Source of the DNA: Streptoalloteichus hindustanus
GTDB taxonomy: Bacteria; Actinomycetota; Actinomycetes; Mycobacteriales; Pseudonocardiaceae
Direction: 5' to 3'
DNA: 64,000 bases
Assembly: GCF_900129375.1 (NCBI RefSeq)
Contig: NZ_FQVN01000001.1
Location: 248,001-312,000 of the forward strand
Shown here in pieces: positions 33,906 through 42,183 of this stretch. The position numbers and the translations under genes are program-made. Each line of letters opens with the position of its first letter. Position 1 is the stretch's first letter. The notes beneath the pieces were generated by a model, which saw nothing but the letters and a program-made list of their open reading frames with translations, did no database searches and was not told the origin of the DNA.

Positions 33906-35366
33906 TCAGGTCACCGGCAGCTCCGCGAGCGGCACCTGCTCCGCCAGGAGACCCGGTCCGCCCACCGAGGAGGCGGCCACCGCCAGCCGTCGCGCCGCCT
34001 CCACCAGTTGCTCCTCCGCCAGGGTGAACGGAAGACGGACGTAGTGCTCCAGCCCGCCGGTGACCGCGAACCGCGAGCCCGGGGCGACGTGCACCCCCAG
34101 CCCCTCGGCCGTCACCGCCAGTCGGGTGCTGACCGGACCGTCGAGCCGGCACCACAGCGCGAGACCGCCGACCGGCGTGGGAATCTCCCACCCCGGGCAC
34201 CGAGCCCGCAGCTCCGCGATGAGCACGTCGCGGAGGCGGCGGAACTCCCGCTGACGGCACTCCACCACCCCCGGCAACACGGCGAACAGCTCGCTGAGCA
34301 CGACCTGCTCCAGCACCGGCGAACCGAGGTCCAGCACCGGGCGGACCGCGACCATGCGCCGCACCAGGTCGGCCGAGGCGCGCACCCACCCCAGCCGCAG
34401 TCCGCCCCAGTACAGCTTGCTGGCGGACCCCGCGCTGATCACCAGGTCCTCCGCGAACGCGGCCAGCGGGGGCGCGCCGCCCACGCCCGGTTCGAGGGCC
34501 AGTTCGGCGAGCGTCTCGTCCACGAAGACCGGCGTCCTGGTCCGGCGCAACGCCGCCCCGAGCCGCTCCCGGCCGGCCGCGTCCAGGTAGCCGCCCGTCG
34601 GGTTGTGGAAGTCGGGCATGAGGAAGGCCAGCCGTGGCGCGGCCTGCCGGAGCACGACCTCCAGACCGTCGAGGTCCCAGCCCTCGTCGGTCATCGCCAC
34701 CGCGACCGGGCGCGCGTAGCTGGCCCGCACCGCGTCGATGGCGTTGGGGTAGCTCGGGTTCTCCATCAGCACGCGGTCGCCGGGGCCGACGAGCATGCGC
34801 AGCGCCAACGCGAACGCGTGCTGCGCCCCGTTGGTGATGAGCACCTGGTCGGCATGGGTGGGCAGCCCCCGGGCGGTGTACCGCTCGGCGATCCGCTCGC
34901 GGAGTTCGAGCAGCCCCTGGGCGAGGTACCCGGGCTGGGCGAACTCCGCGGGCATGCGCCGCCGGGCCGTGTCGAGGGCCGTGGCCAGCTCGGGAAGAGC
35001 CGGCGGAGACGCGCAGCTCAGGTCCAGCACGTCGGACGCGGACACCGGCTGTTCCCGGCTGGGCCGGTCGGCCGCCACGGGACGGGCGATCCACGACCCC
35101 GCGCCGCGCCGGCTGGCCACCACCCCGTCGTCCCGGAGCCGGTCCATCGCGGTGGTCACCAGGGTGCGGCTGGCACCCAGCGCCTCGGCCAGCTCGCGTT
35201 CGGCGGGCAGCCGCGTGCCCACGGTGAGGCGGCCGTCGAGCACCAGCACGCGGATCGCGCCCGCGAGGTCGGCCGAGCCCCGCCGGCCACCCTGCCGCCA
35301 GGCCCCCAGCAAGCGAGCCAATGTGGCACCGGAGACCCGACCACCGGGGGAGAACGTCGGTTCCAT
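33906..35366 (-). CDS. MocR/GntR-family PLP-dependent regulator (YczR-like)
   Basis: A 486-residue fusion. The N-terminal GntR winged helix (about residues 28-95) has VGTRLPAERELAEALGASRT. The C-terminal fold-type I aminotransferase-like domain (about 115-480) has NGAQHAFALAL, DFHNPTGGYLD and the PLP Lys in SAGSASKLYWGG. MocR proteins sense PLP-amino adducts and control neighbouring genes. It is divergent from a YczE-like membrane protein gene, the arrangement described as YczR-YczE. The 61-base gap contains two inverted repeats. Confidence 0.93.
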   Translation of the reverse strand: MEPTFSPGGRVSGATLARLLGAWRQGGRRGSADLAGAIRVLVLDGRLTVGTRLPAERELAEALGASRTLVTTAMDRLRDDGVVASRRGAGSWIARPVAADRPSREQPVSASDVLDLSCASPPALPELATALDTARRRMPAEFAQPGYLAQGLLELRERIAERYTARGLPTHADQVLITNGAQHAFALALRMLVGPGDRVLMENPSYPNAIDAVRASYARPVAVAMTDEGWDLDGLEVVLRQAAPRLAFLMPDFHNPTGGYLDAAGRERLGAALRRTRTPVFVDETLAELALEPGVGGAPPLAAFAEDLVISAGSASKLYWGGLRLGWVRASADLVRRMVAVRPVLDLGSPVLEQVVLSELFAVLPGVVECRQREFRRLRDVLIAELRARCPGWEIPTPVGGLALWCRLDGPVSTRLAVTAEGLGVHVAPGSRFAVTGGLEHYVRLPFTLAEEQLVEAARRLAVAASSVGGPGLLAEQVPLAELPVT

Positions 35367-35369
35367 AAG

Positions 35370-35389
35370 GCCAATTATGCGGAATTGGC
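35370..35389. promoter_or_regulatory. MocR operator candidate 1
   Basis: GCCAATT-ATGCGG-AATTGGC is a perfect 7-bp inverted repeat with a 6-base spacer, immediately upstream of the MocR start and notably AT-rich against its surroundings. Confidence 0.7.
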
Positions 35390-35409
35390 TCTTCAACAAC
35401 CCTCGGGTG

Positions 35410-35424
35410 GCCATCTTTGATGGC
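35410..35424. promoter_or_regulatory. MocR operator candidate 2
   Basis: GCCATC-TTT-GATGGC is a perfect 6-bp inverted repeat, 3 bases before the yczE-like start codon. It is 40 bp from candidate 1, consistent with a dimer bridging two sites. Confidence 0.55.
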
Positions 35425-35427
35425 GCC

Positions 35428-36075
35428 ATGGCTGGTTCCGACTTCTCCCCGCTGCCCGTGTCCGACCGGCCCGTGCGCCGGCTCCTCCAACTCTTCGGCG
35501 GCCTCACGCTCTACGGCGTGGCGATGGGCATGCAGGTGCGGGCGGAATTGGGCCTGGACCCGTGGGACGTGCTGCACGAGGGTCTGGCCCGGCGGACGGG
35601 GCTGAGCTTCGGGCTGATCACGGCGCTCACCGGCCTCGTCGTGCTGTTGCTGTGGATCCCGCTGCGGCAACGCCCTGGCATCGGGACCGTCTCGAACGTC
35701 GTGATGATCGCCCTGTCGGTGGACCTGACCCTCGCCCTGCTGCCCACGCCGTCGTCGTTGCCCGTGCGCATCGGGCTGCTGGTCGCCGGCGTGGTGCTCA
35801 ACGGGCTGGCCAGCGCCGCGTACATCGGGGCGCGCCTCGGACCCGGCCCCCGGGACGGCCTGATGACCGGTTTCTGCGCACGCACTGGGTGGTCGGTCCG
35901 GTTGGTGCGCACCGGGATCGAGGTCACCGTGCTGGCCGTGGGCTGGCTGCTCAGCGGGACGGTCGGGGTGGGGACCGTGTTCTACGCGCTGGCCATCGGC
36001 CCCCTGGTGCAGGTGTTCCTGCCCCGCGTCGCCGTGTCCGCACCCACCACCGCGCCGGTGCGTACGCTCGCCTGA
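35428..36075 (+). CDS. YczE/YyaS/YitT-family integral membrane protein
   Basis: A 215-residue membrane protein with five hydrophobic segments. The diagnostic pattern is GLTLYGVAMGMQVRAELGLDPWDVLHEGL in the first part and GLGPGPRDGLMTGF-like ARLGPGPRDGLMTGFCAR in the middle. The family is the usual divergent partner of YczR-type MocR regulators; a role in transport linked to vitamin B6 or amino acids is suspected but not shown. The stop is 1 base before the next gene's ATG, so the PP2C-like gene is probably co-transcribed. Confidence 0.92.
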   Translation: MAGSDFSPLPVSDRPVRRLLQLFGGLTLYGVAMGMQVRAELGLDPWDVLHEGLARRTGLSFGLITALTGLVVLLLWIPLRQRPGIGTVSNVVMIALSVDLTLALLPTPSSLPVRIGLLVAGVVLNGLASAAYIGARLGPGPRDGLMTGFCARTGWSVRLVRTGIEVTVLAVGWLLSGTVGVGTVFYALAIGPLVQVFLPRVAVSAPTTAPVRTLA

Positions 36076-36076
36076 C

Positions 36077-36880
36077 ATGCCGCGCATCGAGATCGCCGAG
36101 CGCCCCGGGAACGAACGCACCGAGGACCGCGTGGTGGTCCTCCCGAACGCCGTCGCGTTGCTGGACGGCGCCACCACCCTGCTGCCGACCGAACACGACG
36201 GCGGCTGGTACGCCGACCGGCTCGCCGAGGCCCTGCGGCCCCGACTGGCCAACGAGCCGGAGACCGACCTGGCCGACCTCCTCGCGTCCGCGATCGGGGA
36301 AGTCGTGGCCGCGCACGGGCTTCGCCCCGGAGAGTCGCCGTCCAGCACGGTGGCGCTGGCCCGCTGGAACGAGGAGCGGGTGGAGGGGCTCGTCCTGGCG
36401 GACAGCCCGGTCGTGGCCTTCACCGACGGCGACACCCACGTGCTGGCCGACCACAGGCTGGCGCGGGTGCCGCGCCCCACCACCCGGTGGCCGCGACCGC
36501 GGCCGGGCGGCGGGTTCGACGACGACCACCTGGCCGCCCTGGTCGCCTCAGCCCGGTGGGTGCGGACGTGGCGCAACCGCGAAGGCGGGTACTGGGTGGC
36601 GGAGGCGGACCCGGCCGCCGCCCACCGGGCGGTGCGCGCGAGCTGGCCCCTGTCCGACGTGCGCGCCGTGGTCATGGCCAGCGACGGCGTGTCCTGTGGG
36701 GTCGACGAGTACGGCGTCTTCGCCGACTGGTCTGCCCTGCTGGCCTGCGCCGAGCGGCACGGCCCCGAAGCCGTGTTGGACCAGGTGCGGGCCGCGGAGG
36801 TCAGCGACCCGGACGGCCAGCGGTGGCCGCGCGCGAAGCGACACGACGACCAGAGCCTGGCCGTGATCCGCTTCGCGTGA
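36077..36880 (+). CDS. PP2C-like serine/threonine phosphatase
   Basis: A 267-residue single-domain protein related to PPM phosphatases. Metal-binding Asp residues are visible in VALLDGATTL, VVMASDGVSCGV and HDDQSLAVI, with SSTVALARW corresponding to the second strand. It lacks the usual N-terminal RxxNED-type phosphate-binding motif in standard form (GNERTEDRVVV is the equivalent), so it belongs to a divergent subgroup. No membrane segment. It follows the yczE-like gene by 1 base. Confidence 0.78.
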   Translation: MPRIEIAERPGNERTEDRVVVLPNAVALLDGATTLLPTEHDGGWYADRLAEALRPRLANEPETDLADLLASAIGEVVAAHGLRPGESPSSTVALARWNEERVEGLVLADSPVVAFTDGDTHVLADHRLARVPRPTTRWPRPRPGGGFDDDHLAALVASARWVRTWRNREGGYWVAEADPAAAHRAVRASWPLSDVRAVVMASDGVSCGVDEYGVFADWSALLACAERHGPEAVLDQVRAAEVSDPDGQRWPRAKRHDDQSLAVIRFA

Positions 36881-36946
36881 GCCGTCTCCAGCCCGTGGGC
36901 GCGGTCGCCTCGCCGTCGTCCGCCCCACGGGCGGGGCCGCGCCCCG

Positions 36947-37369
36947 TCACTCCCCGACGAGGGGCCGCAGGAGCTGGAGGAGCTGCCGCCGTTGCCCGCT
37001 GGTGAGCGCGGCCAGCACGGCCTCGCCCTCGTCGATCCCCCGGTGCAGCCGCGCCACGACCGCCTCCCCCTCCGCCGTGAGCACGACGCGCTTGACCCGC
37101 CGGTCCCTCGGGTCGGGCTGCCGCCCCACCAGGTCCTTGGCCTCCAGGCGATCCACGATGCCGGTGATGTTGGAGGCGTCGCAGTGCAGGTACTCCGCGA
37201 GCACGCGCATCGGCGTCGGCTCCCGCAACCGGGCCAGCAGCCCCGCCTGCTGCGGGGTGAGACCGAGTTCCTGGGCGGCCGCGACGAACTCGGCCTTCAG
37301 GCGGTCGGCGACGCTGACGAGCACCCCGAGCAGCTCGATCGACAGGTCCCCGTCCGGCTCGTGCTCCAT
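36947..37369 (-). CDS. MarR-family transcriptional regulator
   Basis: A 140-residue MarR protein. The winged helix shows LGLTPQQAGLLARL, MRVLAEYLHCDASNITGIVD and the wing DPRDRRVKRVVLT. Dimerisation helices lie at both ends. The nearest gene in the same direction is the M20 hydrolase upstream (37504-38871). A small palindrome (CTTGA-CGTGC-TCAAG) lies 19 bases before the ATG, consistent with autorepression. Confidence 0.92.
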   Translation of the reverse strand: MEHEPDGDLSIELLGVLVSVADRLKAEFVAAAQELGLTPQQAGLLARLREPTPMRVLAEYLHCDASNITGIVDRLEAKDLVGRQPDPRDRRVKRVVLTAEGEAVVARLHRGIDEGEAVLAALTSGQRRQLLQLLRPLVGE

Positions 37370-37388
37370 GCCGTCAGCCTAGCGATCA

Positions 37389-37403
37389 CTTGACGTGCTC
37401 AAG
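37389..37403. promoter_or_regulatory. putative MarR operator
   Basis: CTTGA-CGTGC-TCAAG is a 5-bp inverted repeat in the promoter of the MarR gene. Confidence 0.5.
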
Positions 37404-37503
37404 GAGTTGCGGTGATGATCAAGACAACTTCCCGTGCCGTCAACAACCTTCGGCGGGTCAGCGGCGTCCGCCGGCCCACCCGCTCGGCGCCTCACTCACG
37501 ACT

Positions 37504-38871
37504 TCACTTCCAGTCCAAGGAAAAACAGGCCAGAGCGGCCGAGGTGAGCGCTCGGACACCGGTCAGCAGAGCGCCCTCGGGGTCCGGCGCGAACGCCGCG
37601 TTGTGCGGACCGGGCAGAACGCGCAACTTCGCGAGGCCCACCCCCGGTGTCTCGTTCCACCGCTGACGCGCTGTCCCGCCGAAGAACCAGTAGCAGTAGG
37701 GAACTGGTGCTCCCCCATACCTCCCCGGCCCCGGCAGGCCGTAGTACGCGAAGTCCTCGCTGCCCATCACCGGCTCGACCTCGATGACCGAGGCGAGCCC
37801 GAAAACCTCTTCGTGCACCGCGCCGATCAGGTCGTCGAGCTCGGAATCGTTGCGAGTCAAGGGGAACAGGGCCGAGGTGGTGACATCGGGGTCGCGCGGG
37901 CAGCCAGCGGCCCGCGCCTCGGCCCGCGCGATCCGGCGGACGGCCGCCACCACCCTGTCCCGGATCGCGTCACCCCGCGTCCGGATGTTGACCAGGAGGC
38001 GCGCCTCGTCCGGGATCACGTTCGCCGTCGTGCCCGCCCGCAGGGCGCCGACCGTCACCACGACCGGCTCCCCGGCGGGCACCTCCCGGGAGACGATCGT
38101 CTGCAACCGGGTCACCAGGAAGGCCGCGGCCACCACCGGATCGACCGCGGCTTCGGGGAACGAACCGTGCCCACCCCGCCCGAAGATCCGTATCTCGATC
38201 GTCAGCGCCGCCGACAGCACCACATCCGGGTTGTGCGCCACCACGCCCACGGGCAGTGCCTGAACATGCTGCCCCAGCACCACATCGGGCTTCGGGAAGC
38301 GGGCGAACAGCCCGTCGGCCAGCATCGCGACAGCGCCCTCCGCCGTCTCCTCCGCCGGCTGCGCGACAGCGAGCAACGTGCCCGCCCACCTGTCCCGCGC
38401 ACGGGCCAACGCCTCCACGACACCCACCAGCACAGCCGCGTGCACGTCGTGGCCACACGCGTGCATCACGGGAGTCCTGCTCCCATCGGGGAGCGTCCCC
38501 TCCACCCGACTGGCGTAGGGCAGCCCGGTGCGCTCGGCGATCGGCAGGGCGTCCATGTCGCCCCGCACCATCACGACTGGCCCGTCACCGTTGCCGAGCA
38601 ACCCCACAACGCCGGTGCCACCCACCCCAGCCGTGACCCGCAGGCCGGCCGCCGAGAACCGCTCCGCGACCACCGCCGCTGTCCGGCGCTCCTGCCCCGA
38701 CAGCTCGGGATTCCGGTGCAGGTCCTCGTACAACTCCCGCAGCCCGGGAAGCCGCTCCGCCAGGTCGGACAACACGTTCCCGGCACGCTCCGCCGCGACT
38801 CGCGCGATCCCGCGCACCTGCCCGTCGCCCCAACCCTGGCCGGAACCGGACACGGCCTCCCGGCGCTCCAC
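37504..38871 (-). CDS. M20-family amidohydrolase
   Basis: A 455-residue metallo-amidohydrolase of the M20D type (aminoacylase, hippurate hydrolase, IAA-amino acid hydrolase relatives). Metal-site motifs are VRGDMDALP, VMHACGHDVHAA and QPAEETAEGA with the catalytic Glu pair. The dimerisation lid domain sits at about residues 215-330 (RGGHGSFPEAAVDPV), and MGSEDFAYY gives the late metal ligand. It hydrolyses N-acyl or N-aroyl amino acids in the cytoplasm; the substrate is unknown. The GTG start is not strongly supported by a Shine-Dalgarno and the N-terminal 30 residues look unstructured. Confidence 0.9.
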   Translation of the reverse strand: MERREAVSGSGQGWGDGQVRGIARVAAERAGNVLSDLAERLPGLRELYEDLHRNPELSGQERRTAAVVAERFSAAGLRVTAGVGGTGVVGLLGNGDGPVVMVRGDMDALPIAERTGLPYASRVEGTLPDGSRTPVMHACGHDVHAAVLVGVVEALARARDRWAGTLLAVAQPAEETAEGAVAMLADGLFARFPKPDVVLGQHVQALPVGVVAHNPDVVLSAALTIEIRIFGRGGHGSFPEAAVDPVVAAAFLVTRLQTIVSREVPAGEPVVVTVGALRAGTTANVIPDEARLLVNIRTRGDAIRDRVVAAVRRIARAEARAAGCPRDPDVTTSALFPLTRNDSELDDLIGAVHEEVFGLASVIEVEPVMGSEDFAYYGLPGPGRYGGAPVPYCYWFFGGTARQRWNETPGVGLAKLRVLPGPHNAAFAPDPEGALLTGVRALTSAALACFSLDWK

Positions 38872-38911
38872 GACCCGACCCTAGGACCGCGCACCCCCAC
38901 CCGCGCGGCGA

Positions 38912-39283
38912 TCAACCACCCTCCGGCCCGGCCAGCTCGGTGTGCTTCCGCGCGTTCCCCCGTGCCAGCTCGACCGGGTACCGCGACTGGTTCCGGTCGA
39001 TCTTCGCGTGCCCCGCCGCCACCAGGTCGATCCCGCAGACCGAGCACAACCTCGCCAGGTAAAGCAGGACATCAGCGGCCTCGTCCGCGAGACGCTCCCG
39101 CAACCGCCCGTCGGCGAGCCCCTTCGCGATCTCCTCACCCCGCAACCACTGCAACTCGGCGACCAGCTCGCCCACCTCACCGGCAACCGCCATCGCGAGG
39201 TTCTTCGGCGTGTGGAACTGTCCCCACTCCCGCGCGGCGGCGAACTCCTCCAACCGCCCCACCAACTCCTCGAACGACCCCAT
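38912..39283 (-). CDS. MazG-like nucleotide pyrophosphohydrolase
   Basis: A 123-residue all-alpha NTP-PPase of the MazG/dCTPase (RS21-C6) type. The magnesium-binding acids are in GEVGELVAELQW (ExxE) and DEAADVLLYLARL (ExxD). Such enzymes remove non-canonical or excess (d)NTPs. The ATG at 39283 is chosen over an earlier frame start because the core helix begins soon after MGSFEEL. Confidence 0.9.
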   Translation of the reverse strand: MGSFEELVGRLEEFAAAREWGQFHTPKNLAMAVAGEVGELVAELQWLRGEEIAKGLADGRLRERLADEAADVLLYLARLCSVCGIDLVAAGHAKIDRNQSRYPVELARGNARKHTELAGPEGG

Positions 39284-39343
39284 GCCCCGCACGGTACGGA
39301 CCCGGCGGAGCACCGGGCCGGCGCGACGGCCAGAACGACGGCC

Positions 39344-39904
39344 TCACCGCTGCGGTTCGGGATCGTCCAGCTGACGTGACAAGTCCACGGTCGTGATGAC
39401 CTGACGCGTTCCGATGAACTTCCGCATCAGCAGAAGCCCGGCGTCGTGCGCTTCACGGCTGGTGTGGCTCGCACACGCGTCGGCCAGAACCCACGGTGTC
39501 AGGTTCCGCTCGAAGGTGTCGACAGCCGCCTTCAGGACGCAGCACTCCGTGTCTATCCCGCACAGGTACAGGTCCGTCCACCCGTTGTCACGGACAAGAG
39601 CGCTTCCTTCGTCCGTGAAGAAGCTGTAGACCCGCTTGTCGACAACGGCGTTCGCCCTCTCGGCGTACGGCGCGAGCTCGTCGACGATGTCGATCTCCGG
39701 GCGCTCCCGGAGCCTCGTCCACCCCAACAGACGCTCGAAAGGGCTTCCCTCGTAGTTGAGGTAACGGGTGAAGACGGCGTCCCCGCCGTTGGCCTGCCAA
39801 CGGGACACCAGATCCACGAGGACCGGCACGACCGGACGCGACGTCTCACTCACGAACCCGTTCTGGGCGTCAACGACAACGAGCACAGCCTTGCGTCCAG
39901 GCAC
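39344..39904 (-). CDS. isochorismatase-like cysteine hydrolase
   Basis: A 186-residue cysteine hydrolase. The catalytic Asp is in VVDAQNGF, the Lys in VVDKRVYSFF and the Cys in LCGIDTECCVLKAA, which also has the cis-peptide segment. Nicotinamidases and isochorismatases share this triad, and the substrate cannot be assigned. The GTG start is well supported by GGAGGAG 7 bases upstream. Confidence 0.9.
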   Translation of the reverse strand: MPGRKAVLVVVDAQNGFVSETSRPVVPVLVDLVSRWQANGGDAVFTRYLNYEGSPFERLLGWTRLRERPEIDIVDELAPYAERANAVVDKRVYSFFTDEGSALVRDNGWTDLYLCGIDTECCVLKAAVDTFERNLTPWVLADACASHTSREAHDAGLLLMRKFIGTRQVITTVDLSRQLDDPEPQR

Positions 39905-40237
39905 CTGACTCCTCCGCCCACGTCGCACGCCGTTCCACTGGCGCACAAGATGCCACGGCGAACCGCGTGTTCCCGGGATCTCACCTGGCGCGCTCCGGCG
40001 CTCGCGATGCCGTGGAGGGCGCTGGGGTTGGTTCGGACCGGAAAGCTCCGACGCCCGGCGCACCGCGGCGAGGCCTCGCCCTGCGTCGTGACAGGCATCA
40101 CTACCTCGTCGTCAGCATCTCGAAGCCGCACCGGTGATCAGGTCACCGACATCAGCGGGAGATCGTTCGGGGAGATCACCCGGCGGTCCAGGAACTCCAC
40201 CTGGGACGGAAAGCGACTGAGACCCCGGACACGACGA
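39905..40237. other. intergenic region before the tRNA terminator
   Basis: No recognisable gene. Possible upstream signals for the cysteine hydrolase gene lie near 39905-39960. Nothing else is convincing. Confidence 0.35.
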
Positions 40238-40263
40238 AGGGCCGCCCAGACATGGGCGGCCCT
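40238..40263 (-). terminator. terminator of the tRNA cluster
   Basis: A perfect 11-bp stem (AGGGCCGCCCA / TGGGCGGCCCT) with a GACA/TGTC loop, 23 bases beyond the 3' end of tRNA-Phe on the minus strand. Confidence 0.75.
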
Positions 40264-40285
40264 CGGTGTTCCTGCTGCTTGGGTG

Positions 40286-40362
40286 TGGTGGCCAGGGGCG
40301 GGGTCGAACCGCCGACCTTCCGCTTTTCAGGCGGACGCTCGTACCAACTGAGCTACCTGGCC
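40286..40362 (-). tRNA. tRNA-Phe(GAA)
   Basis: The cloverleaf reads on the minus strand from GGCCAGG to CCTGGCC plus A and an encoded CCA. The anticodon stem TCCGC/GCGGA encloses the loop CTGAAAA, giving anticodon GAA. The T arm contains GGTTCGACC. It is the third gene of the Glu-Asp-Phe cluster. Confidence 0.95.
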
Positions 40363-40392
40363 TTGGGCGGCCGGCCTCCTGGCCGATCGCTG

Positions 40393-40469
40393 TGGCGACC
40401 CCGACGGGACTTGAACCCGCGACCTCCGCCGTGACAGGGCGGCGCGCTAACCAACTGCGCCACGGGGCC
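40393..40469 (-). tRNA. tRNA-Asp(GTC)
   Basis: Minus strand, 5' GGCCCCG, with anticodon stem CCGCC/GGCGG and loop CTGTCAC, anticodon GTC. The T arm has GGGTTCAAGTCCC, and CCA is encoded. Confidence 0.95.
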
Positions 40470-40493
40470 TCGTGGCATTTCTATTGTAGTGCG

Positions 40494-40566
40494 TGCCCCC
40501 AACGGGATTCGAACCCGCGCTGCCGCCTTGAAAGGGCGGAGTCCTAGGCCGCTAGACGATGGGGGC
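40494..40566 (-). tRNA. tRNA-Glu(TTC)
   Basis: Minus strand, 5' GCCCCCA, with anticodon stem CCGCC/GGCGG and loop CTTTCAA, anticodon TTC. The T arm has GGGTTCGAATCCC. The 3' end is GGGGGCA followed by CGC, so CCA is not encoded, unlike its two neighbours. The Glu-Asp-Phe order is common in actinobacteria. Confidence 0.95.
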
Positions 40567-40749
40567 TTGACCTTCGCGGCGTCCCGGTCCGGTCACTCCC
40601 TCCAACGGCTGCCCGTTGGAAGCATCGAAAGCTTAGAACACGATCCCGCCAAACACCAAAACGGGGGGTGGGCTCCCCCTCCCGGGTGGACGTTTGCGCA
40701 GGTGAGAACGGGGTTGCCGGGCCAGGGGGCGGTCGAGGATGCTCGGCTC

Positions 40750-41556
40750 GTGGATCACTTCCCGCTGCGCGGACGGGTGGCGCTGGTGACCGGCGTCAGC
40801 CGCCGGATCGGCATCGCGTACGCGCTAACCCGCAGGTTGGCGGCCCTGGGAGCGGATGTCCTCGCCCATTCCTGGGCGCCGCACGACGCCGAACACCCCT
40901 GGGGCGCGGACCCACTGGGCGAAGAAGGTGTTCTGGGTCACCTTCGCGGCGAGCTGCCGGCGGGGGCCGGGCGGGTGGTGGGCCGCTCGGGCGACCTCGG
41001 CGATCCGGCGGAGCCCGCGGCGGCCGTGGACGCCACCGTCGCGGAGTTCGGCGCGATCGACGTCGTGGTCGCCACCCACGCGCGGTCGAGCCTCCAGGAC
41101 CTGGCCTCGATGACCGTCGCGGAGCTCGACGCCTGCTGGGCGGTGAACGTCCGGGGGACGTTGCTGCTCGCGCAGCGCTACGCGGAGGCGCGCGACCATT
41201 CCCGCCCCGGCGGCCGGCTCGTCTGGTTCAGCTCGGGCCAGCACCTGGGCCCCATGCCGAACGAGCTGCCCTACGCGGCGAGCAAGGGGGCGTTGCAGCA
41301 ACTCACCGCGAGCCTCGCGGCCGAGTTCGCGCCGCGCGGCGTGACCGTCAACTGCGTCAACCCCGGCCCGGTGGACACGGGGTACGCGGACGAGGCGCTT
41401 CACGACTGGGTGTCGCGACGGATGCCGTTCGGCCGCTGGGGCCGGCCGGACGACGTCGCGGACCTGGTCGAGTGGCTGGTCAGCGACGCGGCGGCGTGGA
41501 TGACGGGACGGACGCTCGACCACGACGGCGGGTGGTCACTGCACCTGCACCGGTGA
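40750..41556 (+). CDS. short-chain dehydrogenase/reductase
   Basis: A 268-residue SDR. The cofactor motif is divergent (LVTGVSRRIGIAYAL in place of TGxxxGIG). WFSSGQH carries the catalytic Ser, YAASKGALQQL the Tyr-x3-Lys, and NPGPVDTGY follows the FabG-like pattern. The C-terminus DAAWMTGRTLDHDGGWSLH is classical. The start is set at GTG 40750, behind GATGCT, giving a leaderless mRNA; an upstream GTG at 40701 is possible. Its 3' end overlaps the convergent regulator gene by 21 bases. The substrate is unknown. Confidence 0.85.
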   Translation: MDHFPLRGRVALVTGVSRRIGIAYALTRRLAALGADVLAHSWAPHDAEHPWGADPLGEEGVLGHLRGELPAGAGRVVGRSGDLGDPAEPAAAVDATVAEFGAIDVVVATHARSSLQDLASMTVAELDACWAVNVRGTLLLAQRYAEARDHSRPGGRLVWFSSGQHLGPMPNELPYAASKGALQQLTASLAAEFAPRGVTVNCVNPGPVDTGYADEALHDWVSRRMPFGRWGRPDDVADLVEWLVSDAAAWMTGRTLDHDGGWSLHLHR

Positions 41557-42183
41557 GACGCCGTGCCGCCACTCCCCCGTCCAGTCCGCCAACCAGTCCT
41601 CGGCCGCGATCCCCGGCAGCACCAGGGGCCACACCTCGCGGGTGCGCTGCACGACGTCCGTGCACCGGTTCAACGAGCAGGAGATGATGCGCGCGCCGAC
41701 CAGGGCGGCGTTGAGCACCCGGGCGGCGACGGCGGGGCTCACCCCCTCGCGCAGCAGGCCGGCCCCGGCGGCCTGGTCGAACATCTCGAACAGCACCCGT
41801 TCCCAGAGCGGGTACGGCGACGGCAGCTCGTTGTCGACCACCCGGCTCTCACTCGACAGCCGTAGCCCGGCGCGGACCACGGTGTCGGTGGCGACGGCGC
41901 GCACGAGGTCGTCGATGATGCCGACGAGCGTGCGCAGCGGGTCGAGGCCGCGGTCCACCCACCGCTGGTAGAGCTCCGGCCAGACCGCCTCCTGGGCGTG
42001 GACGAGCGCGGCGGCGAGCGCCTCCTTGGACGGGAAGTGGAAGTAGAAGGCGCCCTTGGTGACTCCGCTGCGTCGCAGGATCGCGCTCAACGGGGTGGCC
42101 GCGTAGCCCGCGCGGTCGAACTCCTCTGCGGCGGCCGTGAGGATGGCGTGCCGGGTGGCGTGTGCCCGGTGCTGCTGCGGCAT
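41536..42183 (-). CDS. ScbR/ArpA-like gamma-butyrolactone-receptor-family TetR regulator
   Basis: A 215-residue TetR protein. The N-terminal HTH (HATRHAILTAAAEEFDRAGY, GVTKGAFYFHFPSKEALAAA) has the KGAxYFHFxSKE pattern shared by ScbR/ArpA/CprB receptors. The ligand domain contains the conserved Trp in PYPLWERVLFEMF. These receptors release DNA on binding gamma-butyrolactone autoregulators and control antibiotic synthesis and development. No autoregulator synthase (AfsA) or biosynthetic cluster is visible nearby, so it may be an orphan pseudo-receptor. Its gene overlaps the SDR tail to tail. Confidence 0.85.
   Translation of the reverse strand: MPQQHRAHATRHAILTAAAEEFDRAGYAATPLSAILRRSGVTKGAFYFHFPSKEALAAALVHAQEAVWPELYQRWVDRGLDPLRTLVGIIDDLVRAVATDTVVRAGLRLSSESRVVDNELPSPYPLWERVLFEMFDQAAGAGLLREGVSPAVAARVLNAALVGARIISCSLNRCTDVVQRTREVWPLVLPGIAAEDWLADWTGEWRHGVSPVQVQ

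Noticed and set aside
32809-36675. A long minus-strand frame across the MocR, YczE and PP2C genes
   Set aside because: Its frame crosses genes with strong family motifs on their own strands, and the translation is low-complexity; an artefact of GC-rich codon bias.
40750-42183. Gamma-butyrolactone biosynthesis pair (SDR plus receptor)
   Set aside because: An SDR next to a receptor is suggestive, but no AfsA-type synthase is present, and the SDR shows no specific ScbB-like feature that I can recognise.
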